From an uncultured Paracoccaceae bacterium (GTDB lineage: Bacteria; Pseudomonadota; Alphaproteobacteria; Rhodobacterales; Rhodobacteraceae): a stretch of 64,000 nt of DNA. Below, in pieces: positions 25,434-33,753 of the stretch. The DNA lies in NCBI GenBank assembly GCA_947495295.1, contig CANLYJ010000002.1, positions 248,001 to 312,000 of the forward strand, in the 5' to 3' direction. The position numbers and the translations under genes were made by a program. The notes beneath the pieces are model-generated. The model was given only the letters and a program-made list of their open reading frames with translations. It made no database searches and was not told the DNA's origin. How positions within the stretch are numbered: position 1 is the stretch's first letter; every line of letters begins with the position of its first letter.

Positions 25434-26261
25434 ATGCCTCTCGTGACGCTTAAAGATGTCCTGCAACCCGCCCTGAAAAACGGCTATGCCGTGGGCGGGC
25501 TTGTCACCCTTGGCTGGGAGGACATGCGCGCCTTTGTGGCCGCGGCAGAGGCTGAAAATTGCCCCGTTATCCTGCAAGCCGGGCCATCCTGCCGCGCGCA
25601 TACCCCGCTGCCGGTTCTGGGGCAGATGTTCCGACATCTGGCCGAGAATGCAAGCGTCCCCGTCGTGGCGCATCTGGATCACGGATACACGTTTGAAGAA
25701 TGCAAGGAAGCCTTGGAAAGCGGTTTCACCTCTTTGATGTTCGACGGGTCGCGCAAGCCACTGGCCGACAATATCGCCGAAACCAAGGCAATCGCCGACA
25801 TGGCCCATGCCGCCGGGATTTCCTGCGAGGGCGAGATCGGGTTTGTCGGTTATGCAGATGGTGAAAGCTCTGCAGGCACGGACCCTGCCGAGGCAGCACA
25901 ATTCGCGGCCGAAACAGGCGTGGACGCCATGGCCATCTCCGTCGGGAACGTCCATCTGCAACAGGATAAGGAAGGCGGGCTGGACGAAGGCCGGATAGCT
26001 GCCATTCAAGCCCTCACCGACTTGCCGCTGGTGATCCATGGCGGTTCTGGCGTGCCGGTGGCACAGCGCCAGCGCCTTGCCCGAACCACCAATATCTGCA
26101 AATTCAATATCGGCACCGAATTGCGCATGGCCTTTGGGGCCGCGATGCGCGCGGCGGTGAATGCCGACCCGGACCGGTTTGACCGGGTCACGATCCTGAA
26201 AGAAACACATGAACCCACCGTCGCAGCCGCGCGGCAGGTTCTGGCAGCACTGAAAGGCTGA
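25434..26261 (+). CDS. Class II fructose-bisphosphate-type aldolase (IolJ-like)
   Basis: The 275-residue TIM-barrel aldolase has the zinc-site motifs VVAHLDHGYTFEEC (with catalytic Asp-His), ISCEGEIGFVG (Glu) and LVIHGGSGVP (His), then KFNIGTELR for phosphate binding. In this operon it most likely splits 6-phospho-5-dehydro-2-deoxygluconate into dihydroxyacetone phosphate and malonate semialdehyde, as IolJ does. A tagatose/fructose-bisphosphate aldolase is the alternative. It is 66 nt after iolB and is followed by iolG with one base between. Confidence 0.82.
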   Translation: MPLVTLKDVLQPALKNGYAVGGLVTLGWEDMRAFVAAAEAENCPVILQAGPSCRAHTPLPVLGQMFRHLAENASVPVVAHLDHGYTFEECKEALESGFTSLMFDGSRKPLADNIAETKAIADMAHAAGISCEGEIGFVGYADGESSAGTDPAEAAQFAAETGVDAMAISVGNVHLQQDKEGGLDEGRIAAIQALTDLPLVIHGGSGVPVAQRQRLARTTNICKFNIGTELRMAFGAAMRAAVNADPDRFDRVTILKETHEPTVAAARQVLAALKG

Positions 26262-26262
26262 C

Positions 26263-27252
26263 ATGATGCTGAATATCGGACTTCTGGGCTGCGGCCGGAT
26301 CGGGCAGGTGCATGGCGCAACCTTGCGGGGCATGACGACAGCCCGCGCCGCCGCCGTTTCCGACGCGATGCCAGCAGCGGCAGAGGCGCTGGCGGTGACC
26401 TTGAATGCAAGGGTCATGACCAGCGACGACTTACTGCATGATCCTGACATCGACGCGGTTGTTATCGGCACCCCCACAACCACCCATTACGACCTGATCC
26501 ACCAGGCCGCCGCCAATGGCAAAGCGATCTTTTGCGAAAAACCTGTCGATCTGTCAGTTGACCGGATCAGGGAATGTCTGGCCGCCGTGGACAAGGCGGG
26601 TGTGTCCTTCATGACCGCCTTTAACCGGCGGTTTGACCCCAGTTTTGCGCATCTGCAACGCCAGATCGTTGACGGGGTCATTGGCAATGTGGAACTGGTC
26701 ACGATCCTGTCGCGTGATCCGTCACCGCCACCTTTGGGTTATATCAAAACCTCCGGCGGGATTTTTCGCGACATGATGATCCACGATCTGGATATGGCGC
26801 GTTTCCTGTTGGGCGAAGACCCCGTTGAACTCCATGCCGCCGGATCCTGCCTTGTTGATCCCGCTATTGGTGAGGCAGGCGATTTTGATACCGCCACGGT
26901 CACGCTAAAAACCGCCAGCGGCAGGCTTTGCCAGATCTCCAATTCCCGCCGCGCCACCTATGGCTATGACCAGCGGATCGAGGTACATGGAGAGAAGGGC
27001 CTGTTGCGTGCAGAAAACCAGCTGCAAAACACGGTTGAGCTGGCCAATGATGCCGGGTTCCGGCGTGCCGCGACAGAACCGTTTTTCCTCGAACGCTACG
27101 CCGCTGCCTACCGGGCAGAGATGGAATATTTCGTGGATGTGATCGCGGCGGGTGGTCAGATGACACCCAGCGGTCAGGACGGGCTGAAGGCGCAGATACT
27201 GGCGGATGCCGCCACGCAATCGGCACAGGATGGGCAGTTGAAACGGCTCTAG
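26263..27252 (+). CDS. iolG: Inositol 2-dehydrogenase (IolG)
   Basis: The 329-residue Gfo/Idh protein begins NIGLLGCGRIGQVHG and has the catalytic lysine in FCEKPVDLSVDRI (about residue 91), with the proton-relay Asp/His pair in MIHDLDMARFLLGEDP. These match myo-inositol 2-dehydrogenases. It oxidises myo-inositol to 2-keto-myo-inositol with NAD, the first step of the pathway. A second in-frame ATG at 26266 is equally plausible. It closes the plus-strand iolD-C-B-J-G operon; a sensor kinase starts 20 nt later. Confidence 0.85.
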   Translation: MMLNIGLLGCGRIGQVHGATLRGMTTARAAAVSDAMPAAAEALAVTLNARVMTSDDLLHDPDIDAVVIGTPTTTHYDLIHQAAANGKAIFCEKPVDLSVDRIRECLAAVDKAGVSFMTAFNRRFDPSFAHLQRQIVDGVIGNVELVTILSRDPSPPPLGYIKTSGGIFRDMMIHDLDMARFLLGEDPVELHAAGSCLVDPAIGEAGDFDTATVTLKTASGRLCQISNSRRATYGYDQRIEVHGEKGLLRAENQLQNTVELANDAGFRRAATEPFFLERYAAAYRAEMEYFVDVIAAGGQMTPSGQDGLKAQILADAATQSAQDGQLKRL

Positions 27253-27272
27253 GGACTTGCCATGCAGACGGA

Positions 27273-29021
27273 TTGCGGCAATCAATCCTGATGCGTCTGT
27301 TGTCCTACATCCTGCCTTTGCTGGTCACATTGCTGATCGCATTTTGCGTGTTCAAAGGCGCATATGGCTATTTCCAGTCAGAGGAACTGTCCAAGGCTGA
27401 AGGGCGGCTGTCGCTTTATCAAAGCTCGGTCACGGCAGAATTCGAACGGTTCGCGCATCTGCCTTATGTGCTGGCGCGGGACCCTTTTGTCATCGACACG
27501 GCCAGCGGGGCAGGGACGGCTGCGTTGAACGCACGGCTCGCCGCCTTTGCTGACCGGGCGGGGTTGGATGCGATCTATCTGATGGATTTGGCAGGGCAGA
27601 CCATCGCGGCCTCGAACCACGCCGCGCCGGGCAGCTTTGTTGGTCAGAATTACGCCTTTCGCCCTTACTTTAGCGATGCATTGCGGGGCGGGCAGGGCCG
27701 GTTCTACGCCATCGGGGCCACGACGGGGCAGCCTGGCTATTTCATCGCCGATCCGGTGCGCGATGCGGTCGGTGACACAATCGGCGTCATCGCGATCAAG
27801 ATCGATTTTTCGACATTGGAGGAAAGCTGGCGCAGTTCTGGCGAACAGGTGCTGCTGGCCAATCGGGATGGTGTTGTCCTGCTCGCTTCCGATCAGGGCT
27901 GGCGCTATCACACATTGACCGCGCTGACCGATGACCAAAGGGCGCAGATTATCACGGCACGGCAGTTTCCAGGGCAGGATCTGACGATGCTGGATTGGAC
28001 ACCGCATAATGATCAGCGCGCCCGTATCGGCGGGGCCGAATTGCTGCATCTGATCAGTAGTGACCTGCCCCAGGGTTGGGCGCTGCATTATTTCACCAGC
28101 GATGATCGCGCTGTTGCGCAAAGCTGGCTGGTCACCGCTTTGGTTGGGTTTGTGGCCGGGTTGGCGTTGATCCTGTTTCAGGTGCAGCGCGCGCGCCGGG
28201 TCAGCGCGGCACTGGCCCGGTCCGAAAAAGAAGAGGCGCAGTTGCGACAGGCGAATGCCCGGTTGGCCGTCGAAATCGAAGACCGGCGGCGCGCTGAACG
28301 CCGCCTGCAACGCACCCAGAACGAGTTGGAGCGCGCCAGCAGATTGGCCGCCCTTGGGCAATTGGCCGCATCGGTCACGCATGAACTGGGCCAGCCGATT
28401 GCAGCGATGCGCAACCACCTGACAGCCGCCGAAATCAGCCCCAAACCCAACGCGACGTTGGCCCGGGATGTCAGCAGCCTTGTCGACCGGATGGAAGGGA
28501 TCACCCGGCAGCTGAAATTCTTTGCCCGGTCCGCCCCCGAACCTTTTGTGGAATTGGATTTGCGGGACGCGGTGGCGACCGCCATGACCCTTGTGCAGCC
28601 GAATTTTGAGGCGGCAGGCATCACCTGCGACGTGCAGTCCGGTCCGGACCCGATCATGATGCGCGGCATCCGGCTGCATATCGAACAGGTGCTGACGAAT
28701 ATCCTGCGCAATGCAGCTGACGCTGTCGAAGGGGCGGCGGACCCTGCGGTCACCATCACCCTTGGCCAATCAGATGCCGAGGTTTGGGTGACATGCGCCG
28801 ATAATGGGCACGGGCTGGGGCAGACGACATTGGCGGAACTGCAGGAACCCTTTGTCACCACCCGCGAAAGCGGGCAGGGCATGGGGCTGGGCCTTGCGAT
28901 ATCCGCCTGTATTGTCAGCGATCTGGGCGGGCAGATGACAGCAGAAAATGGGTTGGCAGAGGGGGCGATTTTCCGGGTCAGCTTTCCATCGCTTGCAGCA
29001 TTGCAGGAGGCAGCCGAATGA
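27273..29021 (+). CDS. DctB-like membrane sensor histidine kinase
   Basis: The 582-residue protein has an N-terminal membrane helix (LLSYILPLLVTLLIAFCVF), a periplasmic double-Cache domain (about residues 40-285), a second helix (WLVTALVGFVAGLALILF), a coiled-coil linker, then the kinase. Phosphoacceptor His lies in SVTHELGQPIAAM (about residue 371); the N box is NILRNAADAVEGA, G1 ADNGHGLG and G2 GQGMGLGLA. It resembles C4-dicarboxylate sensors. The start is uncertain (TTG 27273 or ATG 27291). Its stop overlaps the response regulator by 4 nt, and a TRAP transporter follows. Confidence 0.85.
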   Translation: MRQSILMRLLSYILPLLVTLLIAFCVFKGAYGYFQSEELSKAEGRLSLYQSSVTAEFERFAHLPYVLARDPFVIDTASGAGTAALNARLAAFADRAGLDAIYLMDLAGQTIAASNHAAPGSFVGQNYAFRPYFSDALRGGQGRFYAIGATTGQPGYFIADPVRDAVGDTIGVIAIKIDFSTLEESWRSSGEQVLLANRDGVVLLASDQGWRYHTLTALTDDQRAQIITARQFPGQDLTMLDWTPHNDQRARIGGAELLHLISSDLPQGWALHYFTSDDRAVAQSWLVTALVGFVAGLALILFQVQRARRVSAALARSEKEEAQLRQANARLAVEIEDRRRAERRLQRTQNELERASRLAALGQLAASVTHELGQPIAAMRNHLTAAEISPKPNATLARDVSSLVDRMEGITRQLKFFARSAPEPFVELDLRDAVATAMTLVQPNFEAAGITCDVQSGPDPIMMRGIRLHIEQVLTNILRNAADAVEGAADPAVTITLGQSDAEVWVTCADNGHGLGQTTLAELQEPFVTTRESGQGMGLGLAISACIVSDLGGQMTAENGLAEGAIFRVSFPSLAALQEAAE

Positions 29022-30358
29022 CCGATACGCCGAGATTCAGCATTCTGGTCGTCGATGATGACAAGGGTATGCGCACATCCCTGATCGATCTGTTACAGGC
29101 CGCCGATTGGGATGTGCAGGCCTTGTCACGGGCAAGCGATGTGGCGGTGCAGCTCGGCAAATCGATGCCGGATGTGATCCTTTCGGATATGCGCATGCCG
29201 GGCATGTCGGGCATGGAATTGCTGAACAGTCTGGATCAGGCAACCGCCCCACCGCTGGTCCTGATCTCGGCCCATGGTGATATTCCAATGGCGGTAGAGG
29301 CGATACAGGGCGGCGCCTACAGCTTTGTGGAAAAACCCTATGAGCCGCGCCGGTTGCTGACCATTCTGCGTAATGCCGCGGAACGCAGCCGGATGCAGCG
29401 TAGCAATATCCGCTTGCAGGAACGGCTTCTGGCCCTGTCCGGGCTGGATCGTATCCTTTTGGGACAAACAGCCGACATCTGCGATCTGCGGCAAGAGACT
29501 ATTGACATTGCCCCCACTGCCGCCCCGGTGATGATCCTTGGGGAAACCGGGACGGGCAAGGAACTGGTCGCCCGCGCATTGCATGATCTGGGCGGAAACC
29601 CAGACAGCCCGTTTCTGGCGCTGAATTGTGCGGCCCTGTCGCCTGATACGTTCGAGGCGGAAATGTTTGGAACCGCTGATGGTAAGGACGGGCTGTTGCA
29701 GGCGGCGTCTGGCGGAACTTTATTTCTGGATGAGTTATGCGCCTGCCCGCTGCCGGTGCAGGCCAAACTGTTGCGGGTGATTGAGGACAAACAGGTCCTG
29801 CCCGTCGGTGCCACAACACCGGTGCCGGTGCGCTTGCGGGTCATCAGCGCCACCAATCAGGATGTGCAGGCGGCGATCGCGGATGGGCGGCTACGGTCGG
29901 ATCTTTTGTTTCGGATCAATACGGTTGTGCTGACCCTGCCGGCCTTGCGGCAACGGCAGGATGATCTGAAAATCCTGATGACGCATTTTCTTGGGAAATT
30001 CGGGCGTGTTTACGAGGTCGCAGCACCGGTGATTGAACCCGATGATATGGCGGTTCTGCTGGCCCATGACTGGCCGGGCAATGTACGCGAGCTGCGCAAT
30101 GTCGCCGAACGGCGCATTCTGGCCGCCCGGCGCGGCGGCGGCAGTATGGCCGAAGCGGTTGCCGGTGACCGACGGGTAGAGGTGATGCCCGCCACCCTGC
30201 GCGAGGCTGTGGCGACTTTTGAACGCGAACTGATCAGCAAGGCGGTCAAGGCGCATGAGGGCCGGATGGAAGATGCTGCGACCGCGCTGGGCATCGGGCG
30301 GCGCACGCTGAATGAGAAGATCGTCAAGCTGGGGCTTGATAAGGACGCGCTACTTTAA
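29018..30358 (+). CDS. DctD-like response regulator with AAA+ domain lacking the GAFTGA loop
   Basis: The 446-residue protein has a receiver domain with VVDDD, phosphoacceptor Asp57 in LSDMRMPG and Lys106; an AAA+ domain with Walker A GETGTGKE (175-182), Walker B LFLDEL (235-240) and arginine region RSDLLFRI; and a Fis-type helix-turn-helix at the C-terminus (DAATALGIGRRTLNEKIVKL). Between EMFG (about 218) and SGGTLFLDE (about 231) the usual GAFTGA loop that contacts sigma-54 is deleted and replaced by TADGKDGLLQAA. It may therefore act with another sigma factor. It is coupled to the kinase. Confidence 0.88.
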   Translation: MTDTPRFSILVVDDDKGMRTSLIDLLQAADWDVQALSRASDVAVQLGKSMPDVILSDMRMPGMSGMELLNSLDQATAPPLVLISAHGDIPMAVEAIQGGAYSFVEKPYEPRRLLTILRNAAERSRMQRSNIRLQERLLALSGLDRILLGQTADICDLRQETIDIAPTAAPVMILGETGTGKELVARALHDLGGNPDSPFLALNCAALSPDTFEAEMFGTADGKDGLLQAASGGTLFLDELCACPLPVQAKLLRVIEDKQVLPVGATTPVPVRLRVISATNQDVQAAIADGRLRSDLLFRINTVVLTLPALRQRQDDLKILMTHFLGKFGRVYEVAAPVIEPDDMAVLLAHDWPGNVRELRNVAERRILAARRGGGSMAEAVAGDRRVEVMPATLREAVATFERELISKAVKAHEGRMEDAATALGIGRRTLNEKIVKLGLDKDALL

Positions 30359-30523
30359 CAACGGGGGACCGCGCGGCCTATCGCCAGGCAAGATGCCATG
30401 CCCACCGCGCGGAAATCCGCAGGGCATCCCGCGTCGACCGGGCGATTTTGTTCATATACATGCGTCAGTTTTCGTTGAATGATGCCTCCCATCATATCTG
30501 CATGCATTTTTGGGAGGAAGACC

Positions 30524-31537
30524 ATGCGCACGCTACTCAACCGCACTGCTATTGCCACATTGACCCTTGCCTTTGCCACCGAAGGGATGGCCGAGGAATG
30601 GAACGTCTCTGTCTGGGGCAAACGCCGTGCCTTTACCGAACATGTTGAAAAACTGGCCGAACTGGTGGCCGACAAGACCGGTGGCGAATTTACCCTGAAT
30701 ATCAGCTATGGCGGCCTGTCCAATAACCGCGAAAACCTTGACGGGATCTCCATCGGGGCGTTCGAAATGGCGCAGTTCTGTGCCGGTTACCATGCCGATA
30801 AGAACCCATCAATCACCGTGCTGGAATTGCCCTTCCTTGGAGTAGAATCACTGGAACAGGAGGTCGCAATCTCTATGGCGGTCTATCAGCACCCCGCCGC
30901 GCAAGAGGATCTGGGCCGCTGGAACGCGACCCTTCTGATGCCATCGCCATTGCCGCAATATAACCTTGCCGGTGTTGGGGACGCGCCCGCCAGCCTTGCC
31001 GATTTCGAAGGGCTGAGCGTGCGAGCCACCGGAGGGATCGGGGCCGCGATGGAAACGGTTGGCGCCGTGCCCACATCCATGTCGGCAACCGAGGTTCGTC
31101 AGGCGATGGATAGCGGCGTGGTCAAGGCCGTGGCCTTTGCCCCCCATGCCCACATGTCATTTGGCACGATTGAAAACGCCACATGGTGGACGACAAACCT
31201 GAACCCCGGCACGGTGAACTGCCCTGTGGTGGTGAATACCGACGCGCTGGAAGGGTTGTCTGATGCACATCGTGAGGCACTGCTGGGTTCCGTCGACGAG
31301 GCGCTGGATCACTATGTGGATTTCTACAACTCCAACACGATGACGGCATGGGGTCCTGCGCTGGAAGAACGCGGCATTACCGAAGTCTCGTTCAGCGATG
31401 ATGAACTCGCGGCATTCAAAGAAGCCGCAGCAGCCCCGGCTGCTGCTGCGTGGATCGCCGATAACACAGCCAAGGGTCTGCCCGCGCAAGAGCTGTATGA
31501 TCTTGTGACAGGCATGATCGCCGAAGGCGGTTCCTGA
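30524..31537 (+). CDS. TRAP transporter periplasmic solute-binding protein (DctP family)
   Basis: The 337-residue protein starts at ATG 30524 behind GGGAGG (30511-30516); an earlier frame-open ATG at 30479 is rejected. The signal peptide ends near GMAEE. The DctP fold is indicated by the lobe-crossing helix and by LSVRATGGIGAAMETVGAVP, where the family's carboxylate-binding arginine lies. It captures an organic acid for DctQM. The substrate is unknown but DctB-like sensing suggests a dicarboxylate or related acid. A hairpin follows the gene. Confidence 0.85.
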   Translation: MRTLLNRTAIATLTLAFATEGMAEEWNVSVWGKRRAFTEHVEKLAELVADKTGGEFTLNISYGGLSNNRENLDGISIGAFEMAQFCAGYHADKNPSITVLELPFLGVESLEQEVAISMAVYQHPAAQEDLGRWNATLLMPSPLPQYNLAGVGDAPASLADFEGLSVRATGGIGAAMETVGAVPTSMSATEVRQAMDSGVVKAVAFAPHAHMSFGTIENATWWTTNLNPGTVNCPVVVNTDALEGLSDAHREALLGSVDEALDHYVDFYNSNTMTAWGPALEERGITEVSFSDDELAAFKEAAAAPAAAAWIADNTAKGLPAQELYDLVTGMIAEGGS

Positions 31538-31545
31538 GCCAAATC

Positions 31546-31572
31546 TGCGCGGTCCGGGTAATGGGCCGCGCA
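31546..31572 (+). terminator. Hairpin between TRAP binding protein and DctQ
   Basis: TGCGCGGTCC (31546-31555) pairs with GGGCCGCGCA (31563-31572), giving a 10-bp stem with one G-T wobble and a 7-nt loop, 8 nt after the binding-protein stop. There is no T-run, so partial attenuation or 3' protection is more likely than full termination. Confidence 0.55.
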
Positions 31573-31605
31573 ATCTGTTTCTGGCATGAATAAAGGACCT
31601 TTGGC

Positions 31606-32250
31606 ATGGCGGGCGCATCGCTGGTGCTGTCGGATGACAGCTATCTAAGCAAAATAGACCATCTGCTGTTACGGGCTGAACAAAAGCTGGCACTGCTCAG
31701 CGGTTTGGCTGTGTTCGGACTGATGTTGCTGGCTGTGGTATCCGTCAGTGGGCGCAATTTTTTCAACCAACCGCTGCCGGGTTATGTGGACTGGATCGAA
31801 CAGGCGATGCCGCTGATCGCCTTTATGGGGGTGTCCTTTACGCAGCGCGAGGGCGGACATATCCGCATGGATATGGTCGTCGGTGCCTTGAAGGGCAGGG
31901 CCTTGTATGTAGTAGAGATTATCACCACGCTGGCCATCCTGCTGTTGATGGTGCTGTTGGTCTGGGGCAGTTGGGCGCATTTCCAACGCAGCTTTGATTT
32001 TGGGGCCCCGATGTGGAGCCGGGACAGTTCGATGGATATCGGCCTGCCGATCTGGCCTGCCAAACTGCTGGTGCCCGTGGCCTTCGGGGTGCTGTGTTTG
32101 CGCTTGATCCTGCAGCTTTGGGCCTTTGCCCGGGCCTTTGCGCGAAACGATCCGCGCCCGATTGCGGTGCCGCTGGTTGTGGATGCTGCAACCCAGGCCG
32201 CGATGGAGGCTGAACATGTTTCGGCCAATGAACCTGGCGAAGGGCGCTGA
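31606..32250 (+). CDS. TRAP transporter small permease (DctQ family)
   Basis: The 214-residue protein has four hydrophobic helices, as DctQ subunits do. The family motif around DWIEQAMPLIAFMGVSFTQREGGHIRMDM (split across residues 63-92) is clear. It joins DctM in the inner membrane. The ATG follows AAAGGA. The C-terminal extension after residue 180 (ARNDPRPIAVPLVVDAAT) is longer than typical. The DctM gene starts 2 nt after its stop. Confidence 0.85.
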   Translation: MAGASLVLSDDSYLSKIDHLLLRAEQKLALLSGLAVFGLMLLAVVSVSGRNFFNQPLPGYVDWIEQAMPLIAFMGVSFTQREGGHIRMDMVVGALKGRALYVVEIITTLAILLLMVLLVWGSWAHFQRSFDFGAPMWSRDSSMDIGLPIWPAKLLVPVAFGVLCLRLILQLWAFARAFARNDPRPIAVPLVVDAATQAAMEAEHVSANEPGEGR

Positions 32251-32252
32251 TC

Positions 32253-33653
32253 ATGGAACCGACCGATATTGGATTGATCGTCTCTGGCGGAATGCTGTTT
32301 CTTGTCGTTTTTGGTATGCGGGTGGCCTTTGCTGCCGGGCTGGCCGGACTGGTCGGGCTGATCTGGATCTTCTGGGAAAAGAAAGATTATGATCCGGCAG
32401 ATTTTGCATGGGCGTTGTCGGTGGCGGTCAAGACCGCAGGTCAGGTGCCGCATTCAAAGATTTCGTCACAGGCGCTGAGCCTGATCCCCACCTTCATCCT
32501 GATCGGTTATCTGGCCTATTACGCCGGGCTGACCAAAGCCTTGTTCGAGGCGGCCAAACGCTGGCTGGCCTGGGTGCCCGGGGGGCTGGCCGTATCGACG
32601 GTGTTTGCCACCGCAGGGTTCGCGGCCGTTTCCGGGGCGTCGGTTGCCACGTCGGCCGTCTTCGCGCGCATCGCGATCCCCGAAATGCTCAAGATCGGGT
32701 ATGACAAACGCTTCGCCGCCGGGGTTGTCGCGGCAGGGGGCACGCTGGCGTCGCTGATCCCGCCATCCGCCATTTTGGTGATCTATGCGATCATTGTGGA
32801 ACAGGACGTGGGCAAATTGCTGCTGGCCGGGTTCATCCCGGGGGCGTTTTCGGCTGTGATCTACGGGCTGTTGATCATCGGCATGGCGGTCACGATCAAA
32901 GGGTTCGGGCCACCGGTGACCGGGTTCACATGGCGCGAACGTTTCGCGTCGCTGCCGCCCGCCTTGCCGATTGTGTTTGTTGTGATGACGATCATCCTTT
33001 TCGTCTATAACCCGTTTGGCGGCGATGCCTGGGGCACGCCAACCGAAGGCGGGGCCATCGGGGCATTTGTCGTCTTCCTAATGGCGCTGTATCAAGGCAT
33101 GCGCTGGTCTCAGCTGCGCGACGCATTGCTGGAAACTGCTAAGCTGAGCGTGATGATCTTTACCATCATCTGGGGCGTGCTGATCTATGTGCGCTTTCTG
33201 GGTTTTGCCGATCTGCCGGGCGTCTTTGCTGACTGGATCACATCGCTGACAATGTCTCCGATGTTGATCCTTGTCTGCATCCTGTTGGCTTATGCGGTGC
33301 TGGGCATGTTTATGGATGCGATTGGGATGCTGCTGTTGACACTGCCGGTCGTTTATCCGGCGGTCATGGCGCTGAACGGGGGGGAGGCCGTGTCGGCGGC
33401 TGACAGTACCTTTGGCATGTCAGGGCCGATGTGTGCGATCTGGTTTGGGATACTGGTGGTGAAGATGGCAGAGTTCTGTTTGATCACACCACCCATTGGC
33501 CTGAACTGTTTCGTGGTGGCTGGGGTGCGCGATGATATGAGCGTGCAGGACGTGTTCAAAGGGGTGACGCCGTTCTTTATCGCGGATGGGATCACGATCG
33601 CGCTGCTTGTGACCTTCCCGATGATTGTCCTATGGCTGCCAAGTCTCGCCTGA
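32253..33653 (+). CDS. TRAP transporter large permease (DctM family)
   Basis: The 466-residue protein has about twelve membrane segments and is the transport subunit that uses a sodium or proton gradient. Characteristic blocks are FATAGFAAVSGASVATSA, AAGGTLASLIPPSAILVIYA, and MFMDAIGMLLLTLPVVYPA near the C-terminus. These include the small-residue and hairpin segments that bind substrate and cation in TRAP transporters. Its stop is followed within 5 nt by the first of two AT-rich palindromes that separate it from the convergent ROK gene. Confidence 0.88.
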   Translation: MEPTDIGLIVSGGMLFLVVFGMRVAFAAGLAGLVGLIWIFWEKKDYDPADFAWALSVAVKTAGQVPHSKISSQALSLIPTFILIGYLAYYAGLTKALFEAAKRWLAWVPGGLAVSTVFATAGFAAVSGASVATSAVFARIAIPEMLKIGYDKRFAAGVVAAGGTLASLIPPSAILVIYAIIVEQDVGKLLLAGFIPGAFSAVIYGLLIIGMAVTIKGFGPPVTGFTWRERFASLPPALPIVFVVMTIILFVYNPFGGDAWGTPTEGGAIGAFVVFLMALYQGMRWSQLRDALLETAKLSVMIFTIIWGVLIYVRFLGFADLPGVFADWITSLTMSPMLILVCILLAYAVLGMFMDAIGMLLLTLPVVYPAVMALNGGEAVSAADSTFGMSGPMCAIWFGILVVKMAEFCLITPPIGLNCFVVAGVRDDMSVQDVFKGVTPFFIADGITIALLVTFPMIVLWLPSLA

Positions 33654-33657
33654 CGGT

Positions 33658-33685
33658 GAAAAAATCTGTGTCCACAGATTTTTTC
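33658..33685. terminator. Near-perfect palindrome with T-tracts, copy A
   Basis: GAAAAAATCTGTG pairs with CACAGATTTTTTC around a 2-nt centre (TC), 13 bp per arm. It starts 5 nt after the dctM stop; in RNA of either strand the arms end in U-runs, as in a bidirectional terminator. The same palindrome recurs 32 bp further on with an inverted centre. Confidence 0.7.
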
Positions 33686-33717
33686 TGTCCCGTCCGTTGC
33701 AACCTGGCGCTGGCCCC

Positions 33718-33743
33718 GAAAAATCTGTGGACACAGATTTTTC
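33718..33743. terminator. Near-perfect palindrome with T-tracts, copy B
   Basis: GAAAAATCTGTG pairs with CACAGATTTTTC around centre GA, so this copy is inverted relative to copy A at 33658-33685. It is 11 nt from the stop of the convergent ROK gene. The pair bounds a GC-rich 32-bp spacer. Function as a bidirectional terminator is likely; a miniature mobile repeat is possible. Confidence 0.7.
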
Positions 33744-33753
33744 CCACCTTGCA

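Noticed and set aside
25281-26483. 400-codon minus-strand ORF
   Set aside because: It runs antisense across the aldolase and iolG genes, shows no family motif, and is a shadow of GC-rich coding DNA.
27378-28769. 463-codon minus-strand ORF
   Set aside because: Antisense to the sensor kinase gene, which has complete kinase motifs; no Shine-Dalgarno or family signature.
30359-30523. Sigma-54 promoter before the TRAP binding-protein gene
   Set aside because: No TGGCAC-N5-TTGC pattern with correct spacing could be found.
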